From the NCBI RefSeq assembly GCF_014489495.1, contig NZ_CP060780.1, positions 124,001 to 188,000 of the forward strand: 64,000 nucleotides of DNA. The letters run 5' to 3'. Source of the stretch: Sphingomonas daechungensis (GTDB lineage: Bacteria; Pseudomonadota; Alphaproteobacteria; Sphingomonadales; Sphingomonadaceae). The position numbers and the translations under genes were made by a program. The notes below the pieces were generated by a model. It searched no databases. It was not told the DNA's origin and saw only the letters and a program-made list of their open reading frames with translations. This document shows positions 39,842 to 50,060 of the stretch, piece by piece. Position 1 is the stretch's first letter; every line of letters begins with the position of its first letter.

Positions 39842-41245
39842 TTGGCTACAACGCTGCCAGCAGGTTCAATGCAGCCGCTGGTGCTCGGCATCAGACTGGT
39901 AAAATCGGCAGTCCTGATCGCTGTCGCGATCGTCCTGATCTGGCGCCGTCAGCGCGATCCGGTCGCGGCCATCCTCGCACTCGCCCTCCTGTGCTGGACT
40001 ATCACCAGCAGCATCGACTTCACGTCAGCTGAAGTCTGGCCGATGCTTCTCGAACGCCTGCGCTTCCTGCTGTTCGCTTGGGCACTTCTACTCTTCCCGT
40101 CCGGAAGATGGCGACCGCGCTGGACGCGGGCAGTCGCCGTGGCGAGCGCAAGCGTCTTCCTCATCGGAACCGCCGAAGTCCTGGGGCTGCTTGGAACATC
40201 AATCTTCCTGCCACTCGCAATCGGTTGCGTCCTCGGTGCGATCGCGTCTCTGATTCAAAGGTATCGGACCACCAGCAGCGATACCCTCCAATTACAGCTG
40301 AAGTGGGTCGCATTCGGCCTAGTGACCGGCATCGGCCTGATCCTAGGCGCCCGCGCTGGAGCCGCCCTTAATGGGCCGCGCCTTGCCTTCGAAGCCATGT
40401 TCCAGCTCGGGATCGTCTTCGTCGCGCTGGGATTCCTTGTCCCGCTCCTGCGTTACCGTCTCTACGACGCAGAGACGGTCATCAGCCGGTCGGCGGGCTA
40501 CGCCGTTCTGACCGTTATGCTGGTTGCGGTCTTCGCCGGAAGCGAGTCACTGATCGAAAACCTCGGGCAGCAGTATCTCGGGTCCGGGATTGGCCAGGTT
40601 TCCGGCGCTATGGCGGCAGCGGTCGCTGCGGTCCTGCTGGCTCCGCTCAACGAACGCATCAGCAAGTGGGCCGAGCGGCGGTTTCAACGCGACCTTGTCG
40701 AGCTCAGAGAGCAATTGCCAGATCTGCTGGCCGAAGCACCCTTGTCATGGACGCCCCGTCAGGTTGGCGAGGCCGTCCTTCCCCGGGTCCGAAACGCGCT
40801 TCACGCGATGAGTGCGGCCCTGGTGCTTAGCGACCAGCCGATCGCCGGAGACGGCATAACGTTGAAGGAGGTCGCTGGCAGCGCCGCGGAATTCAGCCTC
40901 GATTTGCCGCTCCGCTGCCCGTTTGGAGGACGACAGGGCTCGTTGCTGATCGGACCTCGTCCGGATGGGACAGCTTACGGAAAGGACGACGTCGCTGCCC
41001 TCGAAGCCATAGCTCCGGCCCTACGCCACGCTCTCCTCGCTTCGAGGCAGCGAGAGAGAGACCGCCGCAACGAGACCGCGAGGAACCGCCGCCTGCGCGC
41101 CCGGCTCGCCAACTTCGCGCAACGACTGGAAAAACTTGAGGACTTGAGCCCGGAACGGGAACCTAGGCGAGCTGCACCTTCCGCTCGAGGAGTGCCAGAG
41201 CATCGCCAACCGTCACGCAGGCTTCGCTCTCATCGTCCTCGATAA
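39842..41245 (+). CDS. polytopic membrane protein with cytoplasmic GAF-like region
   Basis: About 467 residues. Seven or more membrane segments (LVKSAVLIAVAIVLIW, LRFLLFAWALLLFPSG, LTVMLVAVFAG) are followed by KWAERRFQRDLVELREQLPD and a sensor-like domain (SAALVLSDQ to LPLRCPFGGRQGSLLIGP) and a charged helix near the end. It recalls the sensor half of membrane histidine kinases but no kinase domain is present. The start is uncertain: hydrophobic sequence continues upstream of the TTG at 39842 in frame without a good start codon, and the 3' end runs 83 bases into the convergent acyl carrier gene, so unseen base errors at either end are likely. Confidence 0.55.
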   Translation: MATTLPAGSMQPLVLGIRLVKSAVLIAVAIVLIWRRQRDPVAAILALALLCWTITSSIDFTSAEVWPMLLERLRFLLFAWALLLFPSGRWRPRWTRAVAVASASVFLIGTAEVLGLLGTSIFLPLAIGCVLGAIASLIQRYRTTSSDTLQLQLKWVAFGLVTGIGLILGARAGAALNGPRLAFEAMFQLGIVFVALGFLVPLLRYRLYDAETVISRSAGYAVLTVMLVAVFAGSESLIENLGQQYLGSGIGQVSGAMAAAVAAVLLAPLNERISKWAERRFQRDLVELREQLPDLLAEAPLSWTPRQVGEAVLPRVRNALHAMSAALVLSDQPIAGDGITLKEVAGSAAEFSLDLPLRCPFGGRQGSLLIGPRPDGTAYGKDDVAALEAIAPALRHALLASRQRERDRRNETARNRRLRARLANFAQRLEKLEDLSPEREPRRAAPSARGVPEHRQPSRRLRSHRPR

Positions 41246-41396
41246 GGATATTCAGCTCATTCTCGAACCGCATCGCGAGTTCAACCATGTCGAGGGAGTC
41301 CGCGCCGAGCGCCGAGAACGGCGCCTCGTTGCGGACCGACTTCAAGTCGATCGCGAGATGCTCGGCAATCAGTGCCTTCGCCACATCGGTCCGCAT
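41163..41396 (-). CDS. acyl carrier protein
   Basis: Intact, 77 residues. The phosphopantetheine Ser lies in FSALGADSLDMVELAMRFE; overall acidic helices fit the AcpP family (DVAKALIAEHLAID). No fatty acid or polyketide genes are adjacent, so this is probably an additional, specialised carrier and not the main AcpP. Partner unknown. Confidence 0.8.
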   Translation of the reverse strand: MRTDVAKALIAEHLAIDLKSVRNEAPFSALGADSLDMVELAMRFENELNILIEDDESEACVTVGDALALLERKVQLA

Positions 41397-41557
41397 CTTG
41401 TCTCCAACGACTTAACGCTGCGCCGAGGATTGCCCGAACACACCCATGTTGCAACTGCGAACGACAATGGTGCGGCGCGAAATATTCACGGCGCCCGCGA
41501 ACTTGTCACGAAAACATTTGCTGGTTGTTCAACGGGCTGGGCTCGCTAGGGGGCGGC

Positions 41558-41850
41558 ATGATACCAGCAGACCAATGTCGCACGATGGAAGACGTCCGGG
41601 CCAGCGTCGATGAGATCGACGAGCAAGTCGTAGGCCTCCTAGGCTCTCGTTTCCGCCTCATGGAAGCCGCCGCCCGGATCAAGCGCAACCGGGGGACGTC
41701 CGCGATGAGGAACGCAAGGCGGCCGTCATCGCCCACGTCCGCCGACGCGCCGAGGAGGTCGGAGCGCCTCCCGAGCTCGTTGCGCAACTCTACGATCTCC
41801 TGATCGAAGGCTCGATCGCATACGAATTTGAAAAATTCGACGCTCGCTGA
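41558..41850 (+). CDS. stand-alone chorismate mutase (AroQ class)
   Basis: About 97 residues when repaired. A single helical AroQ domain: MEDVRASVDEIDEQVVGLLG and RFRLMEAAARIKRNRGDVRD, then RAEEVGAPPELVAQLYDLLI. It isomerises chorismate to prephenate; isochorismate-pyruvate lyases share the fold. One break in a G run at 41691-41695. The ATG has AGGGGGCGG just upstream. It is a second mutase besides the domain fused to DAHP synthase at 58686-60523. Confidence 0.78.
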
Positions 41851-41854
41851 ACTA

Positions 41855-42097
41855 CTAAACGGGCGGGATCGTGCTTTCGGTGGTGAGAACGCCCGGAAGC
41901 TGCCGAACGTTCGCGAGCAGGTGCTGGAGGTCCGACTTCGAGCCGCCCCCAAGACTGAGGTAAACGGAAGCCAGCCTTGAACGCGCGCAGGGAACGACCC
42001 TGATTGAGCGCAGGTAGAAGCCGCTATCCTCGACCGCGCTCAGAACCGGCGCAACGGGGTGGATCGATTGATCGATCTCGACGGACATATGGCACAT
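41855..42097 (-). CDS. small ACT-domain protein, IlvM-like
   Basis: 80 residues from ATG 42097, preceded by a strong ribosome site (AAAGGAGG). The layout (a short N-terminal strand, VEDSGFYLRSIRVVP, LASVYLSLGGGSKSDLQHLL, LPGVLTTES) fits an ACT domain of the size of acetolactate synthase small subunit IlvM. No acetolactate synthase large subunit lies beside it. It is a single-gene unit behind an ilv-type leader peptide and terminator, which supports a tie to branched-chain amino acids. Identification rests on shape and context more than on clear sequence identity. Confidence 0.55.
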   Translation of the reverse strand: MCHMSVEIDQSIHPVAPVLSAVEDSGFYLRSIRVVPCARSRLASVYLSLGGGSKSDLQHLLANVRQLPGVLTTESTIPPV

Positions 42098-42128
42098 TGG
42101 CCTTTTCCTCCTTTGAATTGCAGACAAT

Positions 42129-42159
42129 AAAAAACCCCGCTCCGGGTCCCGGAGCGGGG
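42129..42159 (-). terminator. attenuator terminator upstream of the ACT gene
   Basis: A perfect 12-base stem (CCCCGCTCCGGG / CCCGGAGCGGGG) with a one-base centre, followed on the minus strand by six U residues. It lies between the leader peptide stop and the ACT gene ribosome site, the position of an attenuator. Confidence 0.85.
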
Positions 42160-42189
42160 TCTTGGATCTCTTGATGTTGCTTCGTTCAG

Positions 42190-42303
42190 CTAGTCAGAGG
42201 TCACTCCCGCTCCGGAATGGAGACGTACGATTACGAGTGCCGCTGCTGCGAAGGACGCAGAGACGCGAGCTTTGTGGGTCAGCAATGTGCCAACAGTGAT
42301 CAC
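42190..42303 (-). CDS. ilv-type leader peptide
   Basis: 37 residues, starting MITVGTLLTHKARVS, with the run AAAALVIV (residues 19-26) of alanine and branched-chain residues. It starts at GTG 42303 with AAAGGAG ten bases upstream and stops 31 bases before the terminator stem. Composition and position are those of ilv operon leader peptides, where stalling at Leu/Val/Ile codons prevents termination. Confidence 0.72.
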   Translation of the reverse strand: MITVGTLLTHKARVSASFAAAALVIVRLHSGAGVTSD

Positions 42304-42371
42304 GCGAATCCTACTCCTTTGAGACGCAAGGTGTCGCCAATCAGGCCGCTTGTCGAGTGCGTGCTACGCAA

Positions 42372-43253
42372 TCACGCCGCCGCATCGACCGCGATCTGCT
42401 CGAAAAGCCAATTGTGGAAGATCCGGATCGGCTTGCGATCAAGACCCTGGCGATTGCACGCAAACCAGTAGGCGTAGGGGCTGACGGCCGACCGTCCGAA
42501 GAATTGCACCAACCGGCTGTCGTTCGATGCCTTGAGATGGCTGTCGAGCATGAAAGCGATCCCCAAGCCGCCGGCAGCGGCGTCAAGGATCAGCTGACCG
42601 GCGTCGAAATAGCTGATTTCCGCCGGCTCCAGCTCAGGCATACCGATCGATGTTCGCCAGGCGTCAAATCCCTTGGGCAAGTCGCGGTGAAGCAGGATCT
42701 GAACGTTGCGGAGGTCGGCGGGCGTCCGCACGACGTCGAGCAGGTCGCGCGAGCCGATCGCCACGATGCTGCCGCGTTCAAGCATCCGCGAGTACAGCTT
42801 CTCGTCGACCTTGTCGGTGATCGCGATCGCGGCATCCAAACCTTCGCCCAGGCGAGCAATGCGATCGGCCCCCGTATCGACGTCGATTGACAGCTCGGGG
42901 TGACGGTGTCGCAACTCTGGCAAGAGCGGCATCAGCCGCTGCGAGGCGAAAAGCGAGGGAACCGCGATCCGAATCCGCATGCGCTCGGTCTCGCCTACCC
43001 TCGCAACGGCGGAAGACAGTGCTTCAATGTGCGGTTCGATGTCGGCCAGGAACGCCTTGCCACGCGCATTGAGGTGAACCGAGTTGCTCTGACGCTCGAA
43101 CAGCGACGTGCCGATGAATTGTTCAAGCGACTGGATACGCCGGGTCAGCGCCGGGGACGAAAGTGCAAGCGAGTCCGCGGCCGCCTTGATCGAGCCCAAC
43201 CGCGCCGCGTGGACGAAGGCCTGGATCGATCCCAACGGTGGAAGCCTTCGCAA
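42372..43253 (-). CDS. LysR-family transcriptional regulator (GcvA-like)
   Basis: Intact, 293 residues. Helix-turn-helix GSIKAAADSLALSSPALTRRIQSLEQFIG and an effector-binding domain with VPSLFASQRLMPLLPELRHRHP and GGLGIAFMLDSHLK. The style is that of GcvA-type regulators. Target unknown; the leader peptide and ACT gene lie immediately downstream on the same strand. Confidence 0.85.
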   Translation of the reverse strand: MRRLPPLGSIQAFVHAARLGSIKAAADSLALSSPALTRRIQSLEQFIGTSLFERQSNSVHLNARGKAFLADIEPHIEALSSAVARVGETERMRIRIAVPSLFASQRLMPLLPELRHRHPELSIDVDTGADRIARLGEGLDAAIAITDKVDEKLYSRMLERGSIVAIGSRDLLDVVRTPADLRNVQILLHRDLPKGFDAWRTSIGMPELEPAEISYFDAGQLILDAAAGGLGIAFMLDSHLKASNDSRLVQFFGRSAVSPYAYWFACNRQGLDRKPIRIFHNWLFEQIAVDAAA

Positions 43254-43311
43254 TGCGCCACTCCAGCCTTGTGCAGCGCAGCATTATGCTGCTTGTTCTG
43301 ATCTGGGCAAG

Positions 43312-43348
43312 AAAAAAGGGCCTTCCGGGGAGAGAGAGTGGAAGGCCC
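43312..43348 (-). terminator. rho-independent terminator after ppc
   Basis: GGGCCTTCC and GGAAGGCCC form a 9-base stem with a 13-base loop, followed on the minus strand by six U residues. It lies about 110 bases after the ppc stop. Confidence 0.85.
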
Positions 43349-43456
43349 TGGTAACGTAGGAGAGGACCGCGTTACCGGCCCGCTCTTTGTGGGTTAGGAA
43401 GACCATTGCTGCAATTGCGAAGAGTGCATTCGCATATGCACAATTCGCAACCGCGA

Positions 43457-46174
43457 TCAGCCGGAGTTTCGTAGCGCGGTCGCGATGGCGTTGATGGTCA
43501 GGTGAATACCATCCTGAACCTTCTGGTCGGTCTCGCCCGACCGAAAGCGGCGCATGAGCTCGATCTGCAGATGGTTGAGCGGCTCGATATAGGGCAGACG
43601 CAATCGGATCGAGTTCCGGAGCTGCGGGCTTCGCTCAAGAAGGCTCGTTTCGCCAGTGATCTCAAGCAGCGCATCATGGGTACGATGCCACTCGTCGCGG
43701 ATCCGGCCGAACAAATGTGCTCTTGCCTGTTCGTCCTCAACCAGCTCGGCGTAACGGGCACTGATTGCGATGTCGGACTTGGCCAGGACCATCGCGATAT
43801 TGTCGAGCGAGGTCCGGAAGAACGGCCAGGCTGCGAACATTTCACGTAACGCACCCAGATCCTGCGCGGCTGACGCCGCCGAGCCGACGCCATACCATCC
43901 GGGCAGCATCACGCGGGCCTGGGCCCAGCTGAATACCCAGGGAATCGCCCGAAGGTCTTCGATCCGGTCGGACTTGGTGCGACTGGCGGGGCGCGATCCG
44001 ATATTCAGCGTCGCGATCTCCGAAAGCGGAGTCATCTGTCGGAAGAACGTTGGAAAGCCGGGTTCGTCGTAGACTAGGCTCCGATATTCCGAGAACGAGA
44101 CGGCGGAGAGACCATCCATCACTTGAGCGAAGCGGCGCCGATCTGCTTCGGAGAGCTGGTCCTGTTCCAGTGAGGCGAGTACGGTCGCCGCCGTCATCGC
44201 CTCGAGGTTTGCAGCGGCGATATCCGGCGTCGCATATTTTGCGGCGATGACTTCGCCCTGCTCGGTGATGCGAATGCGGCCCTGGACTGTGGCCTTCGAC
44301 TGAGCGCGAATCGCTCCGAAGCTCGATCCGCCGCCTCGGCCGACTGCACCGCCGCGACCGTGGAAAAGCTGCATATGCACGCCCGCGTCCGCGAAAACCG
44401 CCGCAAGCGCCTCGCTTCCCTTGTAGAGGCTCCAGACCGATGTGAGATAACCGCCGTCCTTGTTGGAGTCCGAGTAGCCGATCATCACTTCGGCGTGCCC
44501 GCGCTCTGAGACCGCCGTCATGATTTCCGGCAACTCGAGCCACCTGCGGACGACTTCCGGAGCCCGTTCAAGGTCGGCGATCGTCTCAAACAGCGGAACC
44601 GCCAAGATGTCCGCGTGCGGAGCACTGCTCGCGCTCCACAGGCCCGCCTCCTTGAGCAGGACGTGAACCTCAAGCAGATCCGATAGCTGCTCCGTCTTGG
44701 AGATCACATGGTACTCGATGGCGGCCGGCCCAAACAGCGCATGTGCCTCGGCAGCGCCGCGCATGATCGCAAGTTCAGACTGCGTCTGGTCGGAATAGCT
44801 CAAAAACGGGCTCGACAGCAGGCGCTCCGATCCGAGTTCCTTGCGCAAGAGATCGACCCGCTCCTCTTCCGACAAGGCCAGGTAATCGGGCTCAACGCCC
44901 GCCGTGGCGAGCAGCTCGGCGACCACCTTTTCGTGGACGTTGGAATTCTGGCGAAGGTCCAGTGTCGCCAGGTGGAAGCCGAAAGTCTCAACCGTTCGAA
45001 TGAGCCTTCGTAGCGGCGCATGAGCGGACAACAGTCCGTTGCCTTCGCTGGCAAGCGCATCGACGACGGCCTTCAGCTCGCCGGAGAACTCGGCCGGTGC
45101 TTCGTACGGCTCGGCTTCGAGCCGCGAAGGTCTCGGGGGTCCTTGCCCCTGTTTGCATGATAGGTCGCAGCGAGCCGCGCGTAGATGCCGCTGATGGCTC
45201 TACGATAGGGCTCATCCGCTCGCGCGGGCGATGCGTCGTGAGAGCGATCGGCGAGCACTCGCAGCTCGGGAGTCACGTCCGCCAATTCCGCGGAAATCGA
45301 CAGCTCCGCGCCGAGCGCGTGGACCTGATCGAGATAGTGAAGCAGGATTGTCTCGCACGAGCGGCCCAGCGCTAGGCGCAGAGTTTCGACGGTGACGTTG
45401 GGATTGCCGTCGCGATCGCCGCCAATCCAGGTGCCGAGCCGGAGGAAGCTCGGGGCCTCTGACCAAGCACCCCTCCCAGCGTCCGTACAGCCGCGGCAAC
45501 ACCGGCAGAAAGATGTCTCGCATGTAGGAGACCGCGGTCTCGACCTCGTCGGCGACGAACAGTCGCTCGCGCCGCAGCGGCCGGGTCAGCCAAAGGAAGG
45601 CGACCTGGCGGGCAAGTGCCTCTTCGACACGCTCTCCGTCGAGGGTCTCCGAACGCCCCTCGTCACGCAATCGCATGAGTTCGGCGATGCGATTCTTGTG
45701 GTCGATCATGCTCTTGCGACGCACTTCCGTGGGGTGCGCCGTCAGCACGGGCATGATCAGGCCGTTTGCGAGAAGTTCGGCGATCTGCTCCTGACCGGTG
45801 CCCTGCACCTTCAGGATCTCCAGAGCTTCCGCCAGCGTCGCATCCGGCTCGGCAGCTTCCGCCTGCCGGTCTTCGGCGAGGTTCGCGAGCATCGAAAAGA
45901 GCATGAAACCGCGGACGAAATCGAGCGCCTCATCCTGGCTGAGGGCCGCAAGGCCAGGGTCAACTGCGTCGTCGTCGGCGATAACTCCGCGATACCGGTC
46001 CACGGACGTTGAGCGGATATATTCAATCCGGCGGAATAAAGTGTCACCACCGAAGCGGCGAATGACGTCGCCGAGGATGCGGCCAAGAAAGCGGATGTCG
46101 GGATTCTGTTCGACCGACCGGGCGCCCTTCGCGACGGAAGCGACTTTCGAGTCCTGTTCAGCGACCGTTGTCAT
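43457..46174 (-). CDS. ppc: phosphoenolpyruvate carboxylase
   Basis: About 906 residues when repaired. Family signatures are present: [14 protein letters not shown] with the catalytic His, [32 protein letters not shown] and the glycine loop [17 protein letters not shown] near the C-terminal half. It carboxylates PEP to oxaloacetate, refilling the citric acid cycle. Three bases are missing, two close together near 45464-45473 and one near 45118, so the overall length stays a multiple of three. A terminator follows at 43312-43348. Confidence 0.92.
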
Positions 46175-46268
46175 CGTCTGGCTCAGCTACGCCCTAATCT
46201 TCCCTGATGGCAACGAACGGGCCGGCACTTGCGTGCCGACCCGCCACAACTGCTGAGCACGCCTCGGA

Positions 46269-47615
46269 TCAGTAATTGTACGCCCGTTCCCCATGCTCGT
46301 TGACGTCGAGGCCCTCACGCTCGGCGTCAGGTGCCACGCGCAATCCGGTCACAGCCTTGGCGACGTAGATTGCGATGGCCGTTCCGATTGCGGCCCAAGC
46401 GATGGTGGTCGCGACGGTCAGGAACTGGGTGACCATCTGTCCGCCAATCGCATAATCCGCGCCGCCCGGGCCTCCGAGCGCAGGCGAATAGACGATGCCG
46501 GTGCCGAGCGCTCCGATCATGCCGCCGATCCCATGGATACCGAAAGCATCCAGGGAGTCGTCGTAGCCGAGTTTCGGCTTCAACTTCGCGACGGCGAGGT
46601 AGCAGACGACTGATGCGACCGCGCCAAGCACGATGGCGCCGAACGGCCCGCTATTGCCCGCCGCCGGAGTGACGGCAACGAGCCCGGCGATAACGCCCGA
46701 GCAGAAGCCGAGCGCCGACGGACGGTGACCGGCAAGCCTCTCGACAAGCATCCACGCCAAAGCCGCCGAGGCGGTTGCAACGAACGTGTTGATCATCGCC
46801 AGCCCCGCCGATCCATTCGCTTCCAGCGCAGAGCCCGCGTTGAACCCGAACCAGCCAACCCACAGCAGGCCAGTGCCGACACTGGTGAGCGTCATCGAAT
46901 GCGGGAGCATGGGCTCGTTCGGATAGCCGACTCGCTTGCCGAGGATCACCGCGGCAACGAGCGCGGAGACGCCCGCGTTAATGTGAACGACCGTGCCACC
47001 CGCGAAATCCAGCGCGCCCATCTCAAAGAACAAGCCGCCAGCCGCCCAGACCATATGCGCAATTGGGAAGTACACGATCGTCAGCCAGATCAGCGCAAAG
47101 ACACAGGTGGCCGCGAACTTCATCCGTTCAACGACGCTGCCCAGGACCAGCGCGACGGTGATCGCCGCAAAGGTCATCTGGAAGCAGATGAAGACATATT
47201 CCGGAATGGCGACGCTGTCGGTGAAGGTCGCCGACGTGGACTCGCTCGTGACACTCGCCAGGAAGAGCTTTCCGAACCCGGAAATGAAGGCGTTGCCTCC
47301 GTCGCCGAATGCCATTGTGTAACCCCAGCACACCCAGACGAGGATCGCGATCGCCGCGACGGCACCAATCTGCGTCATCGTCGAAAGCATGTTCTTGGCG
47401 CGGGTCAGGCCGCCGTAGAACAATGCGAGACCCGGCAGGATCATCATCAGGACCAGCACCGTCGAAGTCATCATCCAGGCGGTATCGCCCTTGTCGACGG
47501 TCGGAGCCGCCGGAGCGGCGGCGGCAGCGGCGTCCTGCGCCCAGGCGGGCATGGCCGCGAGCATGCTTAGCGCCATCGCCGAGGCGGCGACGGCTGACTT
47601 TTGAACAAGCTTCAT
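46269..47615 (-). CDS. amtB: ammonium transporter
   Basis: Intact, 448 residues from ATG 47615. A cleavable signal peptide (AMPAWAQDA) precedes eleven membrane spans. Amt signatures: PGLALFYGGLTRAKNMLS, HINAGVSALVAA with a pore His, LLWVGWFGFNAGSAL and FGIHGIGGMIGALGTG with the second pore His. It lies 14 bases after glnK, whose product binds and blocks AmtB when nitrogen is plentiful. Confidence 0.95.
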   Translation of the reverse strand: MKLVQKSAVAASAMALSMLAAMPAWAQDAAAAAAPAAPTVDKGDTAWMMTSTVLVLMMILPGLALFYGGLTRAKNMLSTMTQIGAVAAIAILVWVCWGYTMAFGDGGNAFISGFGKLFLASVTSESTSATFTDSVAIPEYVFICFQMTFAAITVALVLGSVVERMKFAATCVFALIWLTIVYFPIAHMVWAAGGLFFEMGALDFAGGTVVHINAGVSALVAAVILGKRVGYPNEPMLPHSMTLTSVGTGLLWVGWFGFNAGSALEANGSAGLAMINTFVATASAALAWMLVERLAGHRPSALGFCSGVIAGLVAVTPAAGNSGPFGAIVLGAVASVVCYLAVAKLKPKLGYDDSLDAFGIHGIGGMIGALGTGIVYSPALGGPGGADYAIGGQMVTQFLTVATTIAWAAIGTAIAIYVAKAVTGLRVAPDAEREGLDVNEHGERAYNY

Positions 47616-47629
47616 GGAATTCACCCCTC

Positions 47630-47968
<339 letters not shown>

Positions 47969-47982
47969 TCAGCGCTCCCCCC

Positions 47983-48728
47983 TCAGAATGCCACGCCGAG
48001 AGTTGCCACCACGCCAGCCTTGCTGATGTTGCGGCCGCTCGGGCTGTACAGAGACTTGTTGGTGTCGACGTAGGAGATGCCCGCCGACAGGTTCTTGTGC
48101 GTTACGGTCGCCCCAGGCTCCAGTCGGAATAGCCGTCGCCGATGGTCAGATAGCTCGGACCGAAGCTGTGACCGAAGTGCGCGGTCAGGCTGACCGGAGT
48201 CTTCGGAATGGCGTACCCCAGGTCGCCGGCGAGATAGAGGTTGTCTTCCTTGCCGTTACCGACGGTCAGTGCCTTCTGCTTCGGAGCATAGGCGATGGTG
48301 CCTGTAAGCGTCGCAGCGCCCATCGCCTGGCTGATCTTCAGGTAAGGCTCGGCGAAGTCGGTGTTGGCGCCGCCCGAACCTGGATAATAGTAATAAAGGA
48401 GACCGCCATCGATCGTGGTCGATCCGAACGTCTTCTTGTAGCCGAAGATCAGGTCGAGCTCTGCATCAGCGCCCGCCGCGACGTAATCGTCAATCGATGA
48501 GCCCCACACGGATCCGTAAACGCCGGAGCTGTGCCCGACCGTGAAAGTCCCCTGGATGGCGAACCTCTTGTCGGTCTGCGAAATGCCGCGAAAGCGGTAA
48601 TCGGAAACGACGGTTGCGCCGCCGTTGACAGTGAATCCGCCGCCCAGGTCCTCAGCCGCCGCAGGGGCAGCCATGGAAATAGAGAGCAACGCAGCAACGT
48701 AACACGATACTCGAACGAAACCTGACAT
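47983..48728 (-). CDS. TorF-family putative outer-membrane porin
   Basis: About 248 residues when repaired. The signal peptide ends AAPAAAEDLGG; the rest alternates as beta strands with the family start GGATVVSDYRFRGISQTDK and the C-terminal aromatic VATLGVAF. One break in a run at 48111-48114. It heads a porin-glnK-amtB operon, an arrangement common in sphingomonads, so a role in passage of ammonium or other nitrogen compounds is inferred. The 170 bases upstream show no clear sigma-54 promoter. Confidence 0.8.
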
Positions 48729-48899
48729 GAGGATCCTCCCAGAAGTGGTGGCCTCTCTCCCAGCTTCGGCAGCGTTTCCCCGCGCCGCGTCTGCTGCAAC
48801 AAAATGGACACATTCTTGCTGCAGTGCACAACGCGAAATGTTAACGCTCACATAAGTGTGAGCACGCGCACAGATTCAGGCGTTCGGAATCTGAAAGAA

Positions 48900-50060
48900 T
48901 TAGGATCCCAAACGGGTGAATCCGCGGTTCAAATCCGCGATCAGATCGTCTGGGTCTTCGAGACCTACGGACAGGCGCAATAGGTCGGCAGAGATGCCCG
49001 CTTTCTCCTGAGCCTCAACCGGCATCCCACGATGAGTCATGGTCGAAGGAGTACAGATCAAAGTCGAAAATCCGCCGAGCGAAGATGCAAGCGTGATCAA
49101 GTCGAGGGCGCCGACGAATCGGTCGGCAACCGGCTTACCTCCACGAAGTTCGAAGCTGAGCATGAATCCGGGCCCGAACTGTTGCGCTGCAACAAGCTCT
49201 GCGCCGTCCGATGAATCGAGCCCAGGATAGTACACCGCCTTCACCTCCGGTCGTTCAGCGAGCCATTCCGCGATTCGGGTCGCGGTCGCTTCCTGCCGAT
49301 CGATTCGCAGCGGCAACGTCCGAAGCCCGCGCACGATCTGGGACGAGTCAAACGCGGAGCCGTTCAATCCCCCGGCGTTCGACCACCACTCCAGCTCTTC
49401 AACCATTGCCGGATCACTCGCGAGAAGTGCGCCGCCGAACAGGTCGGCATGACCATTAAGAACCTTGGTCGTCGAATGACAGACAAGGTCGCAGCCAAGA
49501 TCGAGCGGCCGCTGGCGAAGTGGCGAAAGCAACGTGTTATCGGCAATCGTAAGCGCGCCGCGCGACCTCGCTGCTGCAGCCCGCCTTCGGATGTCGGTGA
49601 TCCGCATTAGCGGATTGCTTGGCGTCTCGATCCACAGCAGCGCGAATTCATCCTCGATCGCTCTATCGAACGCCGCGTCGTTTGTTTGATCGACAAACGT
49701 GCACCGGATCTTGCACTGACGCTCCAAAGCTTCGAGCAGCCGATAGGTGCCGCCGTAGCAGTCGTGAGGCGCAATTACGCGGGCGCCAGCGGGTAAGCGC
49801 AGGAACGCGAGTAGTGCCGCCGCTTGCCCACTGTTCGTGACTACGCCACCCGCGGCGCCCTCGAGCTCGGACAAGGTTCGGATGAGCATCGCTCGGTTGG
49901 GATTGACCGTGCGCGAATAATCGAAGGCCGGCTTTTCGGCGGGGCTGGCCCATTCGAACGTGTCCGTTGGCCAGATCGCCGGTCCGACGCTGCGGTAGGC
50001 GGGGTCCAGATCCGGGTGCGCCGCCGCGACAATCGTGCACGGCTTCTTCGGCTTGCTCAT
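48900..50060 (-). CDS. metB: cystathionine gamma-synthase / O-succinylhomoserine sulfhydrylase family
   Basis: Intact, 386 residues, PLP enzyme of the Cys/Met metabolism family: TNSGQAAALLAFLRLP, WIETPSNPLMRITDI, and the PLP lysine in CHSTTKVLNGHADLFGG. It should join an O-acylhomoserine with cysteine or sulfide in methionine synthesis. Starts within the metX stop (4-base overlap), hence under the same SAM riboswitch. Which sulfur donor is used cannot be read from sequence. Confidence 0.85.
   Translation of the reverse strand: MSKPKKPCTIVAAAHPDLDPAYRSVGPAIWPTDTFEWASPAEKPAFDYSRTVNPNRAMLIRTLSELEGAAGGVVTNSGQAAALLAFLRLPAGARVIAPHDCYGGTYRLLEALERQCKIRCTFVDQTNDAAFDRAIEDEFALLWIETPSNPLMRITDIRRRAAAARSRGALTIADNTLLSPLRQRPLDLGCDLVCHSTTKVLNGHADLFGGALLASDPAMVEELEWWSNAGGLNGSAFDSSQIVRGLRTLPLRIDRQEATATRIAEWLAERPEVKAVYYPGLDSSDGAELVAAQQFGPGFMLSFELRGGKPVADRFVGALDLITLASSLGGFSTLICTPSTMTHRGMPVEAQEKAGISADLLRLSVGLEDPDDLIADLNRGFTRLGS

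Noticed and set aside
46725-47570. Long open frame antisense to amtB (281 codons)
   Set aside because: Composition is Arg/Asp/Gly-rich as expected from reading a GC-rich gene backwards; amtB on the other strand is certain.
48729-48899. Sigma-54/NtrC control site upstream of porin-glnK-amtB
   Set aside because: TTGTGCACTGCA looks vaguely like an NtrC half-site, but no GG-N10-GC promoter could be placed; an imperfect CTGCTGCAA/TTGCTGCAG pair at 48791-48824 is too weak to call.
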